Origin: Drancourtella massiliensis
GTDB lineage: Bacteria; Bacillota; Clostridia; Lachnospirales; Lachnospiraceae
Assembly: GCF_016900655.1 (NCBI RefSeq)
Contig: NZ_JACJKH010000027.1
Coordinates: 1-39,963 of the forward strand
Direction of reading: 5' to 3'
DNA: 39,963 nucleotides
The notes under the pieces: model-generated
Database searches by the model: none
Seen by the model: only the letters and a program-made list of their open reading frames with translations
What the model was told of the DNA's origin: nothing
Shown here: positions 30,854 to 38,669 of the stretch, in pieces
Layout: each line of letters starts with the position of its first letter
How positions within the stretch are numbered: the stretch's first letter is position 1
Program-made: the position numbers and the translations under genes

Positions 30854-32437
30854 CTATGCTCCTTTATATTCTGATGGGATAATATCACGAGGAATTTTCC
30901 AGCCGTTTCCTGCAATTCGGTCAATCAGTTTTTTTGCAGTATCAAACTGCCATGTTCCCACGTGCTGAAAACCTCTGCTTTCCAGGAATCGAATCTGCTT
31001 TGGCGTTGTCAGTCCTTCTTGACGACGTTTGTCCAGACGTTCCAGCAGCTTCGATGCCTTTCCTGCGTTATCAATCTCATCTGGCAAAATTCCAAGTTTC
31101 TCCAGTGTCTTTTTCTGACCATCAGACGGCGGTGCCATCTCCCAGCCAAATGCCGGGACGTATCCGGCCAGATCCTCCGCCTGGATGCTCATTTCAAACT
31201 GCAGTGGATCTACCAGTTTTCGCTTCCTACGCTTCATCTCTGCCAGCTTCTGCGCTAGTGCCTCTTCTCTTTGTGCTACAACGTCCTCAGATGCTGTCTT
31301 TTCGGCCTCCTCTATGTCAATAGGGCATCCCGCATCCTTTTCCAGATTCTCTGTCATCTTCCGAGCTACTTCCTCACTCTCGCAAATCAGATGGGCAGGA
31401 TGACACAGTTCATGTCGCTCTGTATGCCACAGAAAATCCAAAAGGAGAAGATGATCCTTTCCCGGAGCGAGCCGGGTACCTCGTCCGACCATCTGACAAT
31501 ACAGACCCCGCACCTTTGTCGGTCTCAACACAACGATACAGTCTACATCCGGGCAGTCCCATCCTTCCGTCAAAAGCATAGAGTTGCACAGGACGTTATA
31601 TTTTCCGGTCGCATAATCCTCCAGGATCTCTGTACGGTTCTGGCTTTCTCCGTTGACTTCCGCTGCATGGAATCCATGGTCATTTAAGATATCCCGGAAT
31701 TTCTGACTGGTCTTAACCAGGGGAAGAAATACCACCGTCTTTTTCTCCCGGCAGTATTTTTCCATTTCCATGGCAATCCCCTCCAAGTACGGATCCAGTG
31801 CATTCCCCAAATCTCCTGCTTTAAAATCCCCGGACTGTACTCCCACACCTGTCAAGTCTACTTGAAGCGGGATCGTCACGGCTTTAATCGGAGACAGGTA
31901 TCCCTCTTTGATCGCTTTGGGCAGCGTATATTCATAAGCCAGTGATTCAAACACCTGCCCCAGATTCTTCATGTCACCCCTGTCCGGAGTTGCTGTAACG
32001 CCAAGTACTTTGGCATCCGGAAAATGATGCAGTACCCTCTGATAGCTGTCGGAAATACAGTGATGTGCCTCATCAATGATGATGGTGTCAAAATAATCGT
32101 CCGGGAACCGTTTTAGCCTGGTCTCCCGCATCAGGCTTTGGACGGATCCGACTGTGATCCGGAACCAGCTTCCCAGACAGGACTCTTCTGCTTTTTCTGT
32201 CGCACATTTCAGTCCGGTCGCTTTTGCGATCTTGTCGGCTGCCTGTTCCAATAGTTCGCCCCGATGAGCCAGAATCAGAACCCGGTCTCCATTTCTTACA
32301 CAGTCTTCTGTGATCTTTGCGAATACAATGGTTTTTCCACAGCCGGTAGGAAGAACCAGGAGCGTTTTCCTGGTTCCGTTCTCCCACTGTTCAAAAACCG
32401 CTTCTTTCGCTTCTCTTTGATACGGTCTTAGTTCCAT
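30854..32437 (-). CDS. DEAH-box superfamily II helicase
   Basis: A 527-residue helicase. Motif I PTGCGKT (30-36), motif II DEAH in IIIDEAHHC, motif III VTATPDRGD, motif VI QMVGRGTRLAPGK. The C-terminal part (360-527) is a charged helical extension of unknown role, with KQIRFLESRGFQHVGTWQFD as a possible DNA-contact domain. It lies in the replication/recombination block, coupled to the DUF669 gene (TAATG). Confidence 0.9.
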   Translation of the reverse strand: MELRPYQREAKEAVFEQWENGTRKTLLVLPTGCGKTIVFAKITEDCVRNGDRVLILAHRGELLEQAADKIAKATGLKCATEKAEESCLGSWFRITVGSVQSLMRETRLKRFPDDYFDTIIIDEAHHCISDSYQRVLHHFPDAKVLGVTATPDRGDMKNLGQVFESLAYEYTLPKAIKEGYLSPIKAVTIPLQVDLTGVGVQSGDFKAGDLGNALDPYLEGIAMEMEKYCREKKTVVFLPLVKTSQKFRDILNDHGFHAAEVNGESQNRTEILEDYATGKYNVLCNSMLLTEGWDCPDVDCIVVLRPTKVRGLYCQMVGRGTRLAPGKDHLLLLDFLWHTERHELCHPAHLICESEEVARKMTENLEKDAGCPIDIEEAEKTASEDVVAQREEALAQKLAEMKRRKRKLVDPLQFEMSIQAEDLAGYVPAFGWEMAPPSDGQKKTLEKLGILPDEIDNAGKASKLLERLDKRRQEGLTTPKQIRFLESRGFQHVGTWQFDTAKKLIDRIAGNGWKIPRDIIPSEYKGA

Positions 32438-32883
32438 TAAAATTTCCCTGCCTCAAATTTCTTTTCTTCAAATGGATAGAACTTCTTGATATCATTTCCC
32501 TGCCGTTTTTCTCCATCTGTTCCAGTCCATTCGTGAATGCCGACTTTGCAACGTCCTTTCGCTCCAATAACCGCATTCCAGTTCATCTTGATTTTTTCAC
32601 CCTTTTTCTTCTGTCCAATGGATGTGAAGAATGCAGAAATCATCCCTTCTGTTTTGGTATGTAAAAACAGGTTATGATTGATCAGCGCTGTTCCATCCGG
32701 TGTGTCAATCCGAAGTTTCAGCATTGCTTTATTGCATGCCGGAAGTTTCTCGCTTCCGTTGTGGCGGCCACGCTCGAAGCTTTCCACCGCAAAGTCGTAG
32801 TCGCCCTCCGGAAGCAGTATAAAGTCACTGCCGTCTTTCTCAATTTCATCGTCCCATCCTAATTCTCTTTCAAAATCGCTCAT
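32437..32883 (-). CDS. DUF669 family protein
   Basis: A 148-residue protein of the DUF669 family (GDYDFAVESFERGRHNGSEKL; AMLKLRIDTPDG; GRCKVGIHEWTG). It commonly lies between the Sak4-like ATPase and helicase genes in Firmicute phages. A single-strand-DNA-binding or recombination-accessory role is suggested by context only. It starts behind TAGGAGGATATAACA. Confidence 0.82.
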   Translation of the reverse strand: MSDFERELGWDDEIEKDGSDFILLPEGDYDFAVESFERGRHNGSEKLPACNKAMLKLRIDTPDGTALINHNLFLHTKTEGMISAFFTSIGQKKKGEKIKMNWNAVIGAKGRCKVGIHEWTGTDGEKRQGNDIKKFYPFEEKKFEAGKF

Positions 32884-32903
32884 ATTGTTATATCCTCCTA
32901 AAT

Positions 32904-34046
32904 TTAAACTTCTTCAAATGGTATTTCGTAGGTTTCTCGCAGCTGTTTGATCATGGCATAGACCTGTGGCCATGCTCCCACTAACACGCCGGAAATAAAA
33001 TCCGGATCATAATTTAAAATTGGCGTCGTCTGCGGATAGTAACCTTTTCCGGCTACTACTGCCTGGATTTCATCTTCCGACACCAGTTTGTCTTCCATCA
33101 GGTCCCGCAGTGCCTTCGGGATCCGCTCATCTACATGGAACACGCTGTCTTTTGACACTGCTGGTTCCTGTTTTGGCTGTTCTTCTTTTTTTGGCGGGTT
33201 TTCCGGTGCCAGATCTCTCAGATCCATCTGCTTGCCTTCCGGTACTGTTGGAACCGGATCCGGCATCTTTGGGGCTACCGGAGCTTCCGGAGCCTTCTGC
33301 GGTTGTGCCTCTGGAGTTATTTGATCAATAATTCCGGCGATGACTCCGTAATCAAACTCGCATTCGTCCGGCAGTCCATACCGGTTTTTAGCGTCCCAGC
33401 ACGGATGATGGCTTGTGTACATGACACGTTTCCCGCCCTGCGCCTTATGCTTCTTTCCCTTGTCGTCTACGGCAATGGAATAGGTCTTGTAATTGCAAAA
33501 CAGGAGCATATCTGCCCATTCCTTCACCAGCGGGGATGTCTGGGAAGAAGTCTTCTTCCCAAGTTTCAACTCCCACCTGTCGTAGGCTCCCAGTTCGTCC
33601 GGCTGCTCAAATTTCCTGAGCTGTGCATGTGCCGTCAGTACCACATTGATTCCTTTTTCAATGACGTCCGTCAAACGGTTCAGGAACCGACCGAACTCTT
33701 CTTTGGTGTAGACATATCCGTTTCCATATCCGAAATCCTCAATTCCAGACTTATTATGCTTAGAGCAAATATGCTCAACACAAAGCTGTTCTGCCCAGTC
33801 GATGGTGTCAATCACCAGAGTTTTGCACACTCCTGCGGTTTTTTCCACATAATCGATTTCTTCCAGGAGCATTGTCCAGCTAGTAGGGCGCGGAAGTCTT
33901 GCCACGTCCATATCATTGGTACTCCCCTCCGTATCAATAAACACTGGATTCGGAAATCTGGAAGCGAATGTGGATTTCCCGATTCCCTCCGGACCGTAAA
34001 CGACAACTTTCTTGGCGCGCTTGATTTTTCCCTTGATAATTTCCAT
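32904..34046 (-). CDS. Sak4-like AAA ATPase (recombination)
   Basis: A 380-residue ATPase with Walker A GPEGIGKST (19-27), Walker B LVIDTIDW and a RecA-like core to about residue 240, the AAA_24/Sak4 type. A Pro/Ala/Glu-rich linker (about 245-300) leads to a helical C-terminus. Sak4 proteins are single-strand annealing or strand-exchange ATPases of phages. It stands next to the SbcC-like and DUF669 genes. Confidence 0.85.
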   Translation of the reverse strand: MEIIKGKIKRAKKVVVYGPEGIGKSTFASRFPNPVFIDTEGSTNDMDVARLPRPTSWTMLLEEIDYVEKTAGVCKTLVIDTIDWAEQLCVEHICSKHNKSGIEDFGYGNGYVYTKEEFGRFLNRLTDVIEKGINVVLTAHAQLRKFEQPDELGAYDRWELKLGKKTSSQTSPLVKEWADMLLFCNYKTYSIAVDDKGKKHKAQGGKRVMYTSHHPCWDAKNRYGLPDECEFDYGVIAGIIDQITPEAQPQKAPEAPVAPKMPDPVPTVPEGKQMDLRDLAPENPPKKEEQPKQEPAVSKDSVFHVDERIPKALRDLMEDKLVSEDEIQAVVAGKGYYPQTTPILNYDPDFISGVLVGAWPQVYAMIKQLRETYEIPFEEV

Positions 34047-35351
34047 TTAAAATTCACCTGCTTTCCATGTTGTTTTAGGCTGCGGAGCCGCAACTTCTTC
34101 GTGTTCCTGCCCTTTGACATAGCCGTCTTCAATAATGATGCTGCACTCTTCGCCCGTGCTGACTCTGGTCGCAATTGCTTGCAGCCCTTCCTGTTCCAGC
34201 CACTGTCCGAATTCATTTAGCGTCTGCCGATCCATCTGCTCCAGCTTGTCCAACAGTACAAATCCGCATTTTGGATTTAACTTCCTGACAATCGCAGTGG
34301 ACACTTTCAGCCGATCGGAGCCAGACATGTTGTCCCACTGCTGTCCCTTATAGATCAGCTCGCCGTCTTTGACTGACAGATCCGGAAGAGGCAGTTCCGC
34401 GGACTGTAAAAGATCTGTCTTAGATTTCCTGGTATCGTTGATCTGCTGAGTCAGTTCCTGATACTGCTTTCTGTATTCTGAGGCGTCGTCTTCTGCTTTA
34501 TCCTTATCCATATTGGCCCGTACTTTGCGGTTGATCTCTTCGATATTAGCCAGGGATGCTTCCAGTTCAGCGGTAGACTCATCCTGTAAATCTTCCGCAG
34601 ATTTATAAGCGATATTCATATCCTGATCAACTTGGATCAACTGCTTCTGATAGCGTTCTAATTCTTCTTTTAATGTGTTGACTTTTTCCGCAAGACGATT
34701 CCTTTCGGCATGCAGTTCCAGTGCACGATCCCTTTTCTTCTGGTTCTCGCCATTCCGGGCAAGAATTTCCTGCTGCTGCCTGATCAGTTCAGATGGGGAT
34801 ATTAATTCTTTTGGCGCTTCCGGATAGTATGGCTGCTCTTTCGCAAATTTCTCTTTCCGGTCCGCAATCTGTCCAATGGCCAGTCTGCTGTTGTATAATT
34901 CCTTTTCTTTGCGATCCAAAACGTCCAGCTTATCCCCTACTCCAATAATCTTAAGTAACGTCTGCGCTTTTTCTTTTCCGGAACTTTCCATAAACTTCGG
35001 AAGATCCAGGGCAAGCTGTTCCACGAACTCGTTCAGAAGCTGCTGTCCGCCTTTCTGTCCGGACGGATCCGTCACTTTCAAACTACTGTTTTTTCCCTTT
35101 CGCTCCACAACCAGTCCATTGCTTAAAACAAGATGCAATGTAGGCGGGATCATGGATCCTTCTCTCTGAGCCTGTGACGGACGGAATTTATCTCCGCCTA
35201 AAGCCCAGGCGATGGAATCCAATACAGATGTTTTGCCTTGGTTGTTATTCCCTCCTACGATCGTCAGTCCACTTGCTGTCGGTTCAATCTTCACGGCTTT
35301 AATCCGCTTCACATTTTCGATTTCCAGTTTGTTTATTTTAATGCTTTCCAT
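34047..35351 (-). CDS. SbcC/Rad50-like DNA repair ATPase
   Basis: A 434-residue ABC-class ATPase. Walker A GGNNNQGKTS (33-42), long coiled coil (about 150-330), ABC signature MSGSDRLKVS and Walker B FVLLDKLEQMD. It is shorter than bacterial SbcC. No SbcD nuclease is nearby, so it may act with the Sak4-like ATPase or a host nuclease. It starts at the ATG behind GAAAGGAAAGG and is bounded upstream by a divergent plus-strand promoter. Confidence 0.85.
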   Translation of the reverse strand: MESIKINKLEIENVKRIKAVKIEPTASGLTIVGGNNNQGKTSVLDSIAWALGGDKFRPSQAQREGSMIPPTLHLVLSNGLVVERKGKNSSLKVTDPSGQKGGQQLLNEFVEQLALDLPKFMESSGKEKAQTLLKIIGVGDKLDVLDRKEKELYNSRLAIGQIADRKEKFAKEQPYYPEAPKELISPSELIRQQQEILARNGENQKKRDRALELHAERNRLAEKVNTLKEELERYQKQLIQVDQDMNIAYKSAEDLQDESTAELEASLANIEEINRKVRANMDKDKAEDDASEYRKQYQELTQQINDTRKSKTDLLQSAELPLPDLSVKDGELIYKGQQWDNMSGSDRLKVSTAIVRKLNPKCGFVLLDKLEQMDRQTLNEFGQWLEQEGLQAIATRVSTGEECSIIIEDGYVKGQEHEEVAAPQPKTTWKAGEF

Positions 35352-35380
35352 TTGACCTTTCCTTTCAAATTCCTTATAAT
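35352..35380 (+). promoter_or_regulatory. Strong divergent promoter on the plus strand
   Basis: TTGACC (35352-35357), a 17-bp spacer and TATAAT (35375-35380) form a near-consensus vegetative promoter. It points right, against the early operon, immediately beside the SbcC-like start codon. Confidence 0.7.
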
Positions 35381-35386
35381 ATAGTT

Positions 35387-35435
35387 GACCTTTTCTGAGT
35401 GCATATGTGGATTGCCGTCCCTATGCACTCTTTTT
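35387..35435 (+). ncRNA. Putative short plus-strand RNA antisense to the early operon
   Basis: About 6 bases after the TATAAT box begins a transcript that would end in a 9-bp perfect hairpin (gagtgcata 35397-35405, tatgcactc 35422-35430) and TTTTT at 35431-35435. The product would be about 50 nt with no reading frame. It is complementary to the early mRNA at the 3' end of the gene at 35421-35696. The same design (promoter, about 15-20 nt, hairpin, U-tract, facing away from a minus-strand gene) occurs at 5012-5092. Confidence 0.55.
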
Positions 35436-35696
35436 CATTTCCTGCTGCCATTTCCTTTTCCGGAGCTCTCTGATCCGGAGATACCTGTGCTCCCGGCACC
35501 GGACGCAACGGTATGCCATGTAGGACACCGCCATTGTTTCCACTGCGATCACCAGTTCCATCAAAAACATCAGCGCATCCATGGTACCTGATTCATAACC
35601 TCCTACGATCCCAATCAGCGCCAGAAACGCTGTCCCGCCGATCAGCAGGCAGATGTCTTTCAGGACCCGGTATTTCCGCAGCTTTCTTCTGTGCAT
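35421..35696 (-). CDS. Small membrane protein (two TM)
   Basis: A 91-residue protein with two membrane segments (ICLLIGGTAFLALIGIVGG at 15-33 and ALMFLMELVIAVETMAVSYMA at 41-61), the second followed by a Cys/Arg-rich tail (CVRCREHRYLRIRELRKRK). Start behind AGGAGGCGAG. Its 3' end overlaps the short plus-strand RNA. Function unknown; an early membrane protein could alter host envelope or exclusion. Confidence 0.72.
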   Translation of the reverse strand: MHRRKLRKYRVLKDICLLIGGTAFLALIGIVGGYESGTMDALMFLMELVIAVETMAVSYMAYRCVRCREHRYLRIRELRKRKWQQEMKKSA

Positions 35697-35878
35697 GGCT
35701 TCTCGCCTCCTTTTGCTCTACGTGCCTCTTCGATGATCGGCCGAAGTTCTTTTAATTCTTTCCGGATCTGCTCTGCTTCCTCGGCGTATTTCGGCTCCCA
35801 GCTGACTCCAGAATGATCCATGATCCACATCAGCCTGTTGACCAGGCTCAGGTATCTGTTCATCTCTTTTAACGTCAT
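35660..35878 (-). CDS. Small early protein, unknown
   Basis: A 72-residue helical protein (MTLKEMNRYLSLVNRLMWIM; YAEEAEQIRKELKELRPIIE). ATG at 35878 follows GGGAGAGTGATCAGA. It overlaps the next gene by 37 bases. No family recognised. Confidence 0.7.
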   Translation of the reverse strand: MTLKEMNRYLSLVNRLMWIMDHSGVSWEPKYAEEAEQIRKELKELRPIIEEARRAKGGEKPCTEESCGNTGS

Positions 35879-35883
35879 TCTGA

Positions 35884-36108
35884 TCACTCTCCCATCATCT
35901 CTCCCCATCTTTTTTCCATTTCTTCCAAAGGAATTCCAAGTTCCGATGCAGCTTTATAGAGATTTACTGTGTAATGCAACCTTTGACATCCTTTGTTTTT
36001 GTCAGCTGATCCGAACCCAAATCGTCCTCTTTGTATCCCAATTCTGAGTTCCTGCTGCGGAATTCCCAGAATTCTGGATGCAGTTGCTGCTCGTACTACC
36101 GTTTTCAC
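35884..36108 (-). CDS. HTH protein, excisionase-like
   Basis: A 74-residue protein with a helix-turn-helix of the MerR/excisionase type (ATASRILGIPQQELRIGIQR, then a wing GRFGFG). It starts at GTG behind AAGGAGG. Small size and position at the start of the early operon suit an excisionase or an early regulator. The family call is tentative. Confidence 0.65.
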   Translation of the reverse strand: MKTVVRAATASRILGIPQQELRIGIQRGRFGFGSADKNKGCQRLHYTVNLYKAASELGIPLEEMEKRWGEMMGE

Positions 36109-36248
36109 ATTTACACCTCCTTCTTGTCTGGATCATCCGTCTGGAACAGATAATCCAATGTCTTATCGGGAAATCCCTGTATTTAGAATTTGTTCATTTT
36201 ATTTATAGAACTTTTATACAAGATATTGTGCTTTTAAATACTTTTCTG

Positions 36249-36277
36249 TTGATTTACTCACCGCAATACTTTACACT
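36249..36277 (+). promoter_or_regulatory. Promoter for the KTSC gene
   Basis: TTGATT (36249-36254), a 17-bp spacer and TACACT (36272-36277) lie 44 bp ahead of the KTSC start codon. Confidence 0.55.
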
Positions 36278-36320
36278 ATATTCAGAACAAACATTCGACA
36301 AAGAAAGGCGGTGATATTTT

Positions 36321-36527
36321 ATGAATATGACACCGGTATCTTCTTCCAATATCTCCAGTATTGGATATGAAAACGGAACTCTTTATGTTTCTTTCCATCA
36401 CGGTGGATTGTATGCATATTCTGGTGTACCAGAATCCGTATATCGTGGTCTTATGTCTGCATCCTCACATGGCAGTTACTTGGCTTCCCATGTAAAAGGT
36501 GTTTATCCATATAGACGTATCAGCTAA
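36321..36527 (+). CDS. KTSC-domain protein
   Basis: A 68-residue protein. The pattern SSNISSIGYE..TLYVSFHHGGLYAYSGVPESVY then SHGSYLASHVKGVYPYRR is that of the KTSC domain (split here by turns), a small domain found alone in phages or fused to nucleic-acid enzymes. It is the only plus-strand gene inside the early block and has its own promoter and ribosome binding site (AAAGGCGGTG). It converges with the BC1881 gene, overlapping its end by 4 bases. Expression from the prophage is possible. Confidence 0.85.
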   Translation: MNMTPVSSSNISSIGYENGTLYVSFHHGGLYAYSGVPESVYRGLMSASSHGSYLASHVKGVYPYRRIS

Positions 36528-36670
36528 TCAATAATGACAAGAATCTTTGCCGGACCATTGACTGATAGTTTTTTATCCTGATGTGGTTCGGCATATTCTG
36601 TTGAAACACCTTCTCTACCTTCCAATTCATTAACTAAATCGTGTGTTGAATATTCTTTTAAAGATGGCAT
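36524..36670 (-). CDS. BC1881 family protein (48 aa)
   Basis: A 48-residue protein behind GGAGGTGAACAGTAA. The N-terminus (PSLKEYSTHDLVNELEGREG) matches the BC1881 family of short phage proteins. Function unknown. It follows the Cro-like gene with no gap. Confidence 0.75.
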   Translation of the reverse strand: MPSLKEYSTHDLVNELEGREGVSTEYAEPHQDKKLSVNGPAKILVIID

Positions 36671-36889
36671 TTACTGTTCACCTCCTTTATCGTCTTTACT
36701 GAACAAATACTTCATTTCTAGATCGGGAAAAAACGTCTCCTGAATTAGCATTGCTTGTTCAATGGAAAATGCGCTATTTCCATTCAGCTTATTCGCCACA
36801 CTGTTTCTGTGAATTTTGAGTAATTCAGAAATGCTTTCTATTGATACTTTTCTTTTCGCCATTTCTCCCCGTAAATTGATACATGGCAC
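36671..36889 (-). CDS. Cro-like HTH regulator
   Basis: A 72-residue DNA-binding protein with HTH residues SIESISELLKIHRNSVANKL and the phage-typical context (INLRGEMAKRK ... EQAMLIQETFFPD). It starts at GTG (36889) behind AAGGAGCGTGATAAAAA; an ATG at 36862 with GGGGAG is a less likely alternative because the NLRGEM part belongs to the family. It lies divergent from the repressor across four operators, the place of Cro. Confidence 0.82.
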   Translation of the reverse strand: MPCINLRGEMAKRKVSIESISELLKIHRNSVANKLNGNSAFSIEQAMLIQETFFPDLEMKYLFSKDDKGGEQ

Positions 36890-36912
36890 TTTTTATCACG
36901 CTCCTTCCAAGT

Positions 36913-37019
36913 CACGCATTTGCGTGTTTCTTATTATAAGTTATCACGTGTTTGCGTATTTGTCAACACATTTTTACGCATTTGCAAAATATATTGTTGA
37001 ATATTATCCGCAAACGTGG
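36913..37019. promoter_or_regulatory. Four operators between Cro-like and repressor genes
   Basis: Sites sharing the half-site TTTGCGT / ACGCAAA: cacgcatttgcgtg (36913-36926), cacgtgtttgcgta (36945-36958), tacgcatttgcaaa (36975-36988) and ccgcaaacgtgg (37008-37019). Their centres are about 32, 30 and 32 bp apart, roughly three helical turns. The region contains a minus-strand TTGACA (36966-36961) for the Cro-like gene and the repressor promoter. This is the lysis-lysogeny switch. Confidence 0.8.
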
Positions 37020-37025
37020 TATATT
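36997..37025 (+). promoter_or_regulatory. Repressor promoter
   Basis: TTGAAT (36997-37002), a 17-bp spacer and TATATT (37020-37025). The fourth operator lies in the spacer, so repressor binding would give autoregulation. Confidence 0.7.
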
Positions 37026-37046
37026 CAAGCCATAGGAGGTAATGCA

Positions 37047-37355
37047 ATGGGAATAGGAAATAAATTGAACGAATTATTAAAAGATAGAAATATGACTGTT
37101 ACTGAACTTTCCAGAAAAATCAACGTTGCTCCAACTACAATTTATTCTATTATTCAAAGAAATAATAAAAAGGTAGATATTGATGTACTTTTAGATATAG
37201 CAGACGTTCTTGGAGTAACAGCAGAATATTTTAGAGATTCTCCGAAATCTGAGCCTACCACCCGTGCAGCTCACTTTGATGGAACTGAATTCACTGAGGA
37301 GCAGCTCGACAGAATAGAAGCTTTTGCGAAATTCATCAAGCAGGAAGATAAGTAA
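37047..37355 (+). CDS. CI-like HTH repressor
   Basis: A 102-residue protein. Residues 1-65 are an HTH_3 domain (LNELLKDRNMTVTELSRKI; APTTIYSIIQR). The short C-terminus (GTEFTEEQLDRIEAFAKFIK) lacks an S24 protease fold, so induction cannot rely on self-cleavage. The ImmA-like gene 54 bp downstream fits repressor removal by a partner protein. ATG at 37047 lies 7 bases after AGGAGG; the longer upstream frame overlaps the operators and is not used. Confidence 0.87.
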   Translation: MGIGNKLNELLKDRNMTVTELSRKINVAPTTIYSIIQRNNKKVDIDVLLDIADVLGVTAEYFRDSPKSEPTTRAAHFDGTEFTEEQLDRIEAFAKFIKQEDK

Positions 37356-37409
37356 GTCCGGTTTATTACACACCTCTTCCAATATACTGTAAAATATGGA
37401 GGGATTGCC

Positions 37410-37877
37410 GTGAATAAACTGGAAAAATTAGAACAAGAAGCTTTCGAAGATAAGGTGACAATTCATGATTACTACTTGGGAGAAGAAAGCTTAAAAGGAA
37501 TATACATAGATGGTAATATTGCCATCAATACATCAGTAAATAATACTGTAGAAAAGGCCTGTGTCCTTGCAGAAGAGCTTGGACACCATCATACATCTGT
37601 TGGGAATATCATTGATATGGAAAATGTCTCAAACAGGAAACAGGAACGACAAGCCCGGTTTTGGGGATATAACAAACTGATCGGGCTGACCGGAATCGTT
37701 AGAGCATTTCAGGCTGGATGCCAGAGCCGTCATGAAGTAGCTGATCTGCTGGATGTGACGGAAGAATATTTGCAGGAATGTATTGACTGCTATAGAGATA
37801 AATACGGGGTTTATACTGAGATTGATAATTACACGATTTATTTTATACCGAATCTGGCAGTCATGGAAAAGATATAA
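37410..37877 (+). CDS. ImmA/IrrE-type metallopeptidase-like protein
   Basis: A 155-residue protein. The ImmA signature appears as LAEELGHHHT (about residues 53-62): the first histidine of HExxH is replaced by Glu, as in one phage subfamily. ImmA of ICEBs1 cleaves the ImmR repressor upon induction; here it would inactivate the adjacent repressor. The C-terminal part has an HTH-like segment (RHEVADLLDVTEEYLQE). It starts at GTG behind GGAGGG. Confidence 0.82.
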   Translation: MNKLEKLEQEAFEDKVTIHDYYLGEESLKGIYIDGNIAINTSVNNTVEKACVLAEELGHHHTSVGNIIDMENVSNRKQERQARFWGYNKLIGLTGIVRAFQAGCQSRHEVADLLDVTEEYLQECIDCYRDKYGVYTEIDNYTIYFIPNLAVMEKI

Positions 37878-37936
37878 TCGCTACGGCGCTTATATAAATG
37901 GGTTTACTCAATGTAAGGGGAAAGCGAGGAATGAAT

Positions 37937-38497
37937 ATGAAAAAGAAAATTGTTGCAATGATGTTGGCAGGTGTAATGGCTTGCGGATTGTGGGCCTGCG
38001 GAAATTCTTCTGAACCAAAAGAAGAAACAAAAAGCGAAAACAAAGAAGAAACCGTGGAAGTACCAGAAGAACAAAAAACGGACGTTTCATTTAAAGATGA
38101 CATACTAACCATCGAAGATGGAGTTATAAAAATTACCGGAACAGAAGTTGCACCAGCCAACACAGACATTGGCGAAGAAAATCCTACACTGATCTTTACT
38201 TATGAATTTACCAACACAAGTGATGATGTATTACAGCCAGGAACTGTCTGGATTGCTTGCTTTAACGCTACTCAGGAAACTGAATCAACTATCGAAGATT
38301 TAGATGTTGCATTTGCTCCGCAGGACGAAAAATATACAGAAATGAATGAAATGAGTTACACGGATGTAAAACCGGGAGCAACAGTGGAATCCGTTATATC
38401 TTATGATATCAAAGACACAACACTTCCGGTCACTCTGACAGCAACTCAGGGAATTGCTGGGGAGGAGCTCGGAAGTAAAGTAATCAATTTACAGTAA
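37937..38497 (+). CDS. Lipoprotein with DUF5067-like Ig domain
   Basis: A 186-residue lipoprotein: N-terminal MKKKIVAMMLAGVMACGLWAC with lipobox LWAC, a Glu/Lys-rich linker, and an Ig-like beta domain (GVIKITGTEVAPAN; LIFTYEFTNTSDDVL; PGATVESVISYDIKD) of the DUF5067 type. ATG at 37937 lies 7 bases after GAGG; ATG at 37931 is possible. It sits in the lysogeny module, so it is probably expressed by the prophage and displayed on the host surface, possibly for superinfection exclusion. Function is inferred. Confidence 0.82.
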   Translation: MKKKIVAMMLAGVMACGLWACGNSSEPKEETKSENKEETVEVPEEQKTDVSFKDDILTIEDGVIKITGTEVAPANTDIGEENPTLIFTYEFTNTSDDVLQPGTVWIACFNATQETESTIEDLDVAFAPQDEKYTEMNEMSYTDVKPGATVESVISYDIKDTTLPVTLTATQGIAGEELGSKVINLQ

Positions 38498-38502
38498 AAC
38501 AT

Positions 38503-38533
38503 AAAAAACCGCCCCTGCGCCAACAGAGACGGT
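38503..38533 (-). terminator. Terminator between lipoprotein and integrase genes
   Basis: Read on the minus strand, ACCGTCTCTG, loop TTGGCG and CAGGGGCGGT pair over 10 positions (with G-T pairs) followed by TTTTTTA. On the plus strand the stem has two mismatches and no U-run, so it mainly stops leftward transcription. Confidence 0.6.
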
Positions 38534-38544
38534 TCGCAATCAAT

Positions 38545-38591
38545 CCGAAGATCGACTACTATATTTCCCAAAAATATTGTATCATCTTCGG
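38545..38591. repeat. Inverted repeat upstream of the integrase gene
   Basis: ccgaagat (38545-38552) and atcttcgg (38584-38591) pair around an AT-rich centre (tatatttcccaaaaatatt). It lies 80-125 bp before the integrase start and may be an operator or binding site for an excisionase; no more can be said. Confidence 0.35.
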
Positions 38592-38669
38592 GCAGCCTGC
38601 GCAAGCGGAACTCTTGTTCAATGCTGGCTGTTATTTTTGTACTCAAAAACAAGTAAAGGAGATGATGTT

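Noticed and set aside
33303-34220. A 305-codon plus-strand open frame
   Set aside because: It lies antisense to the Sak4-like and SbcC-like genes, whose motifs are clear; no start signal is present.
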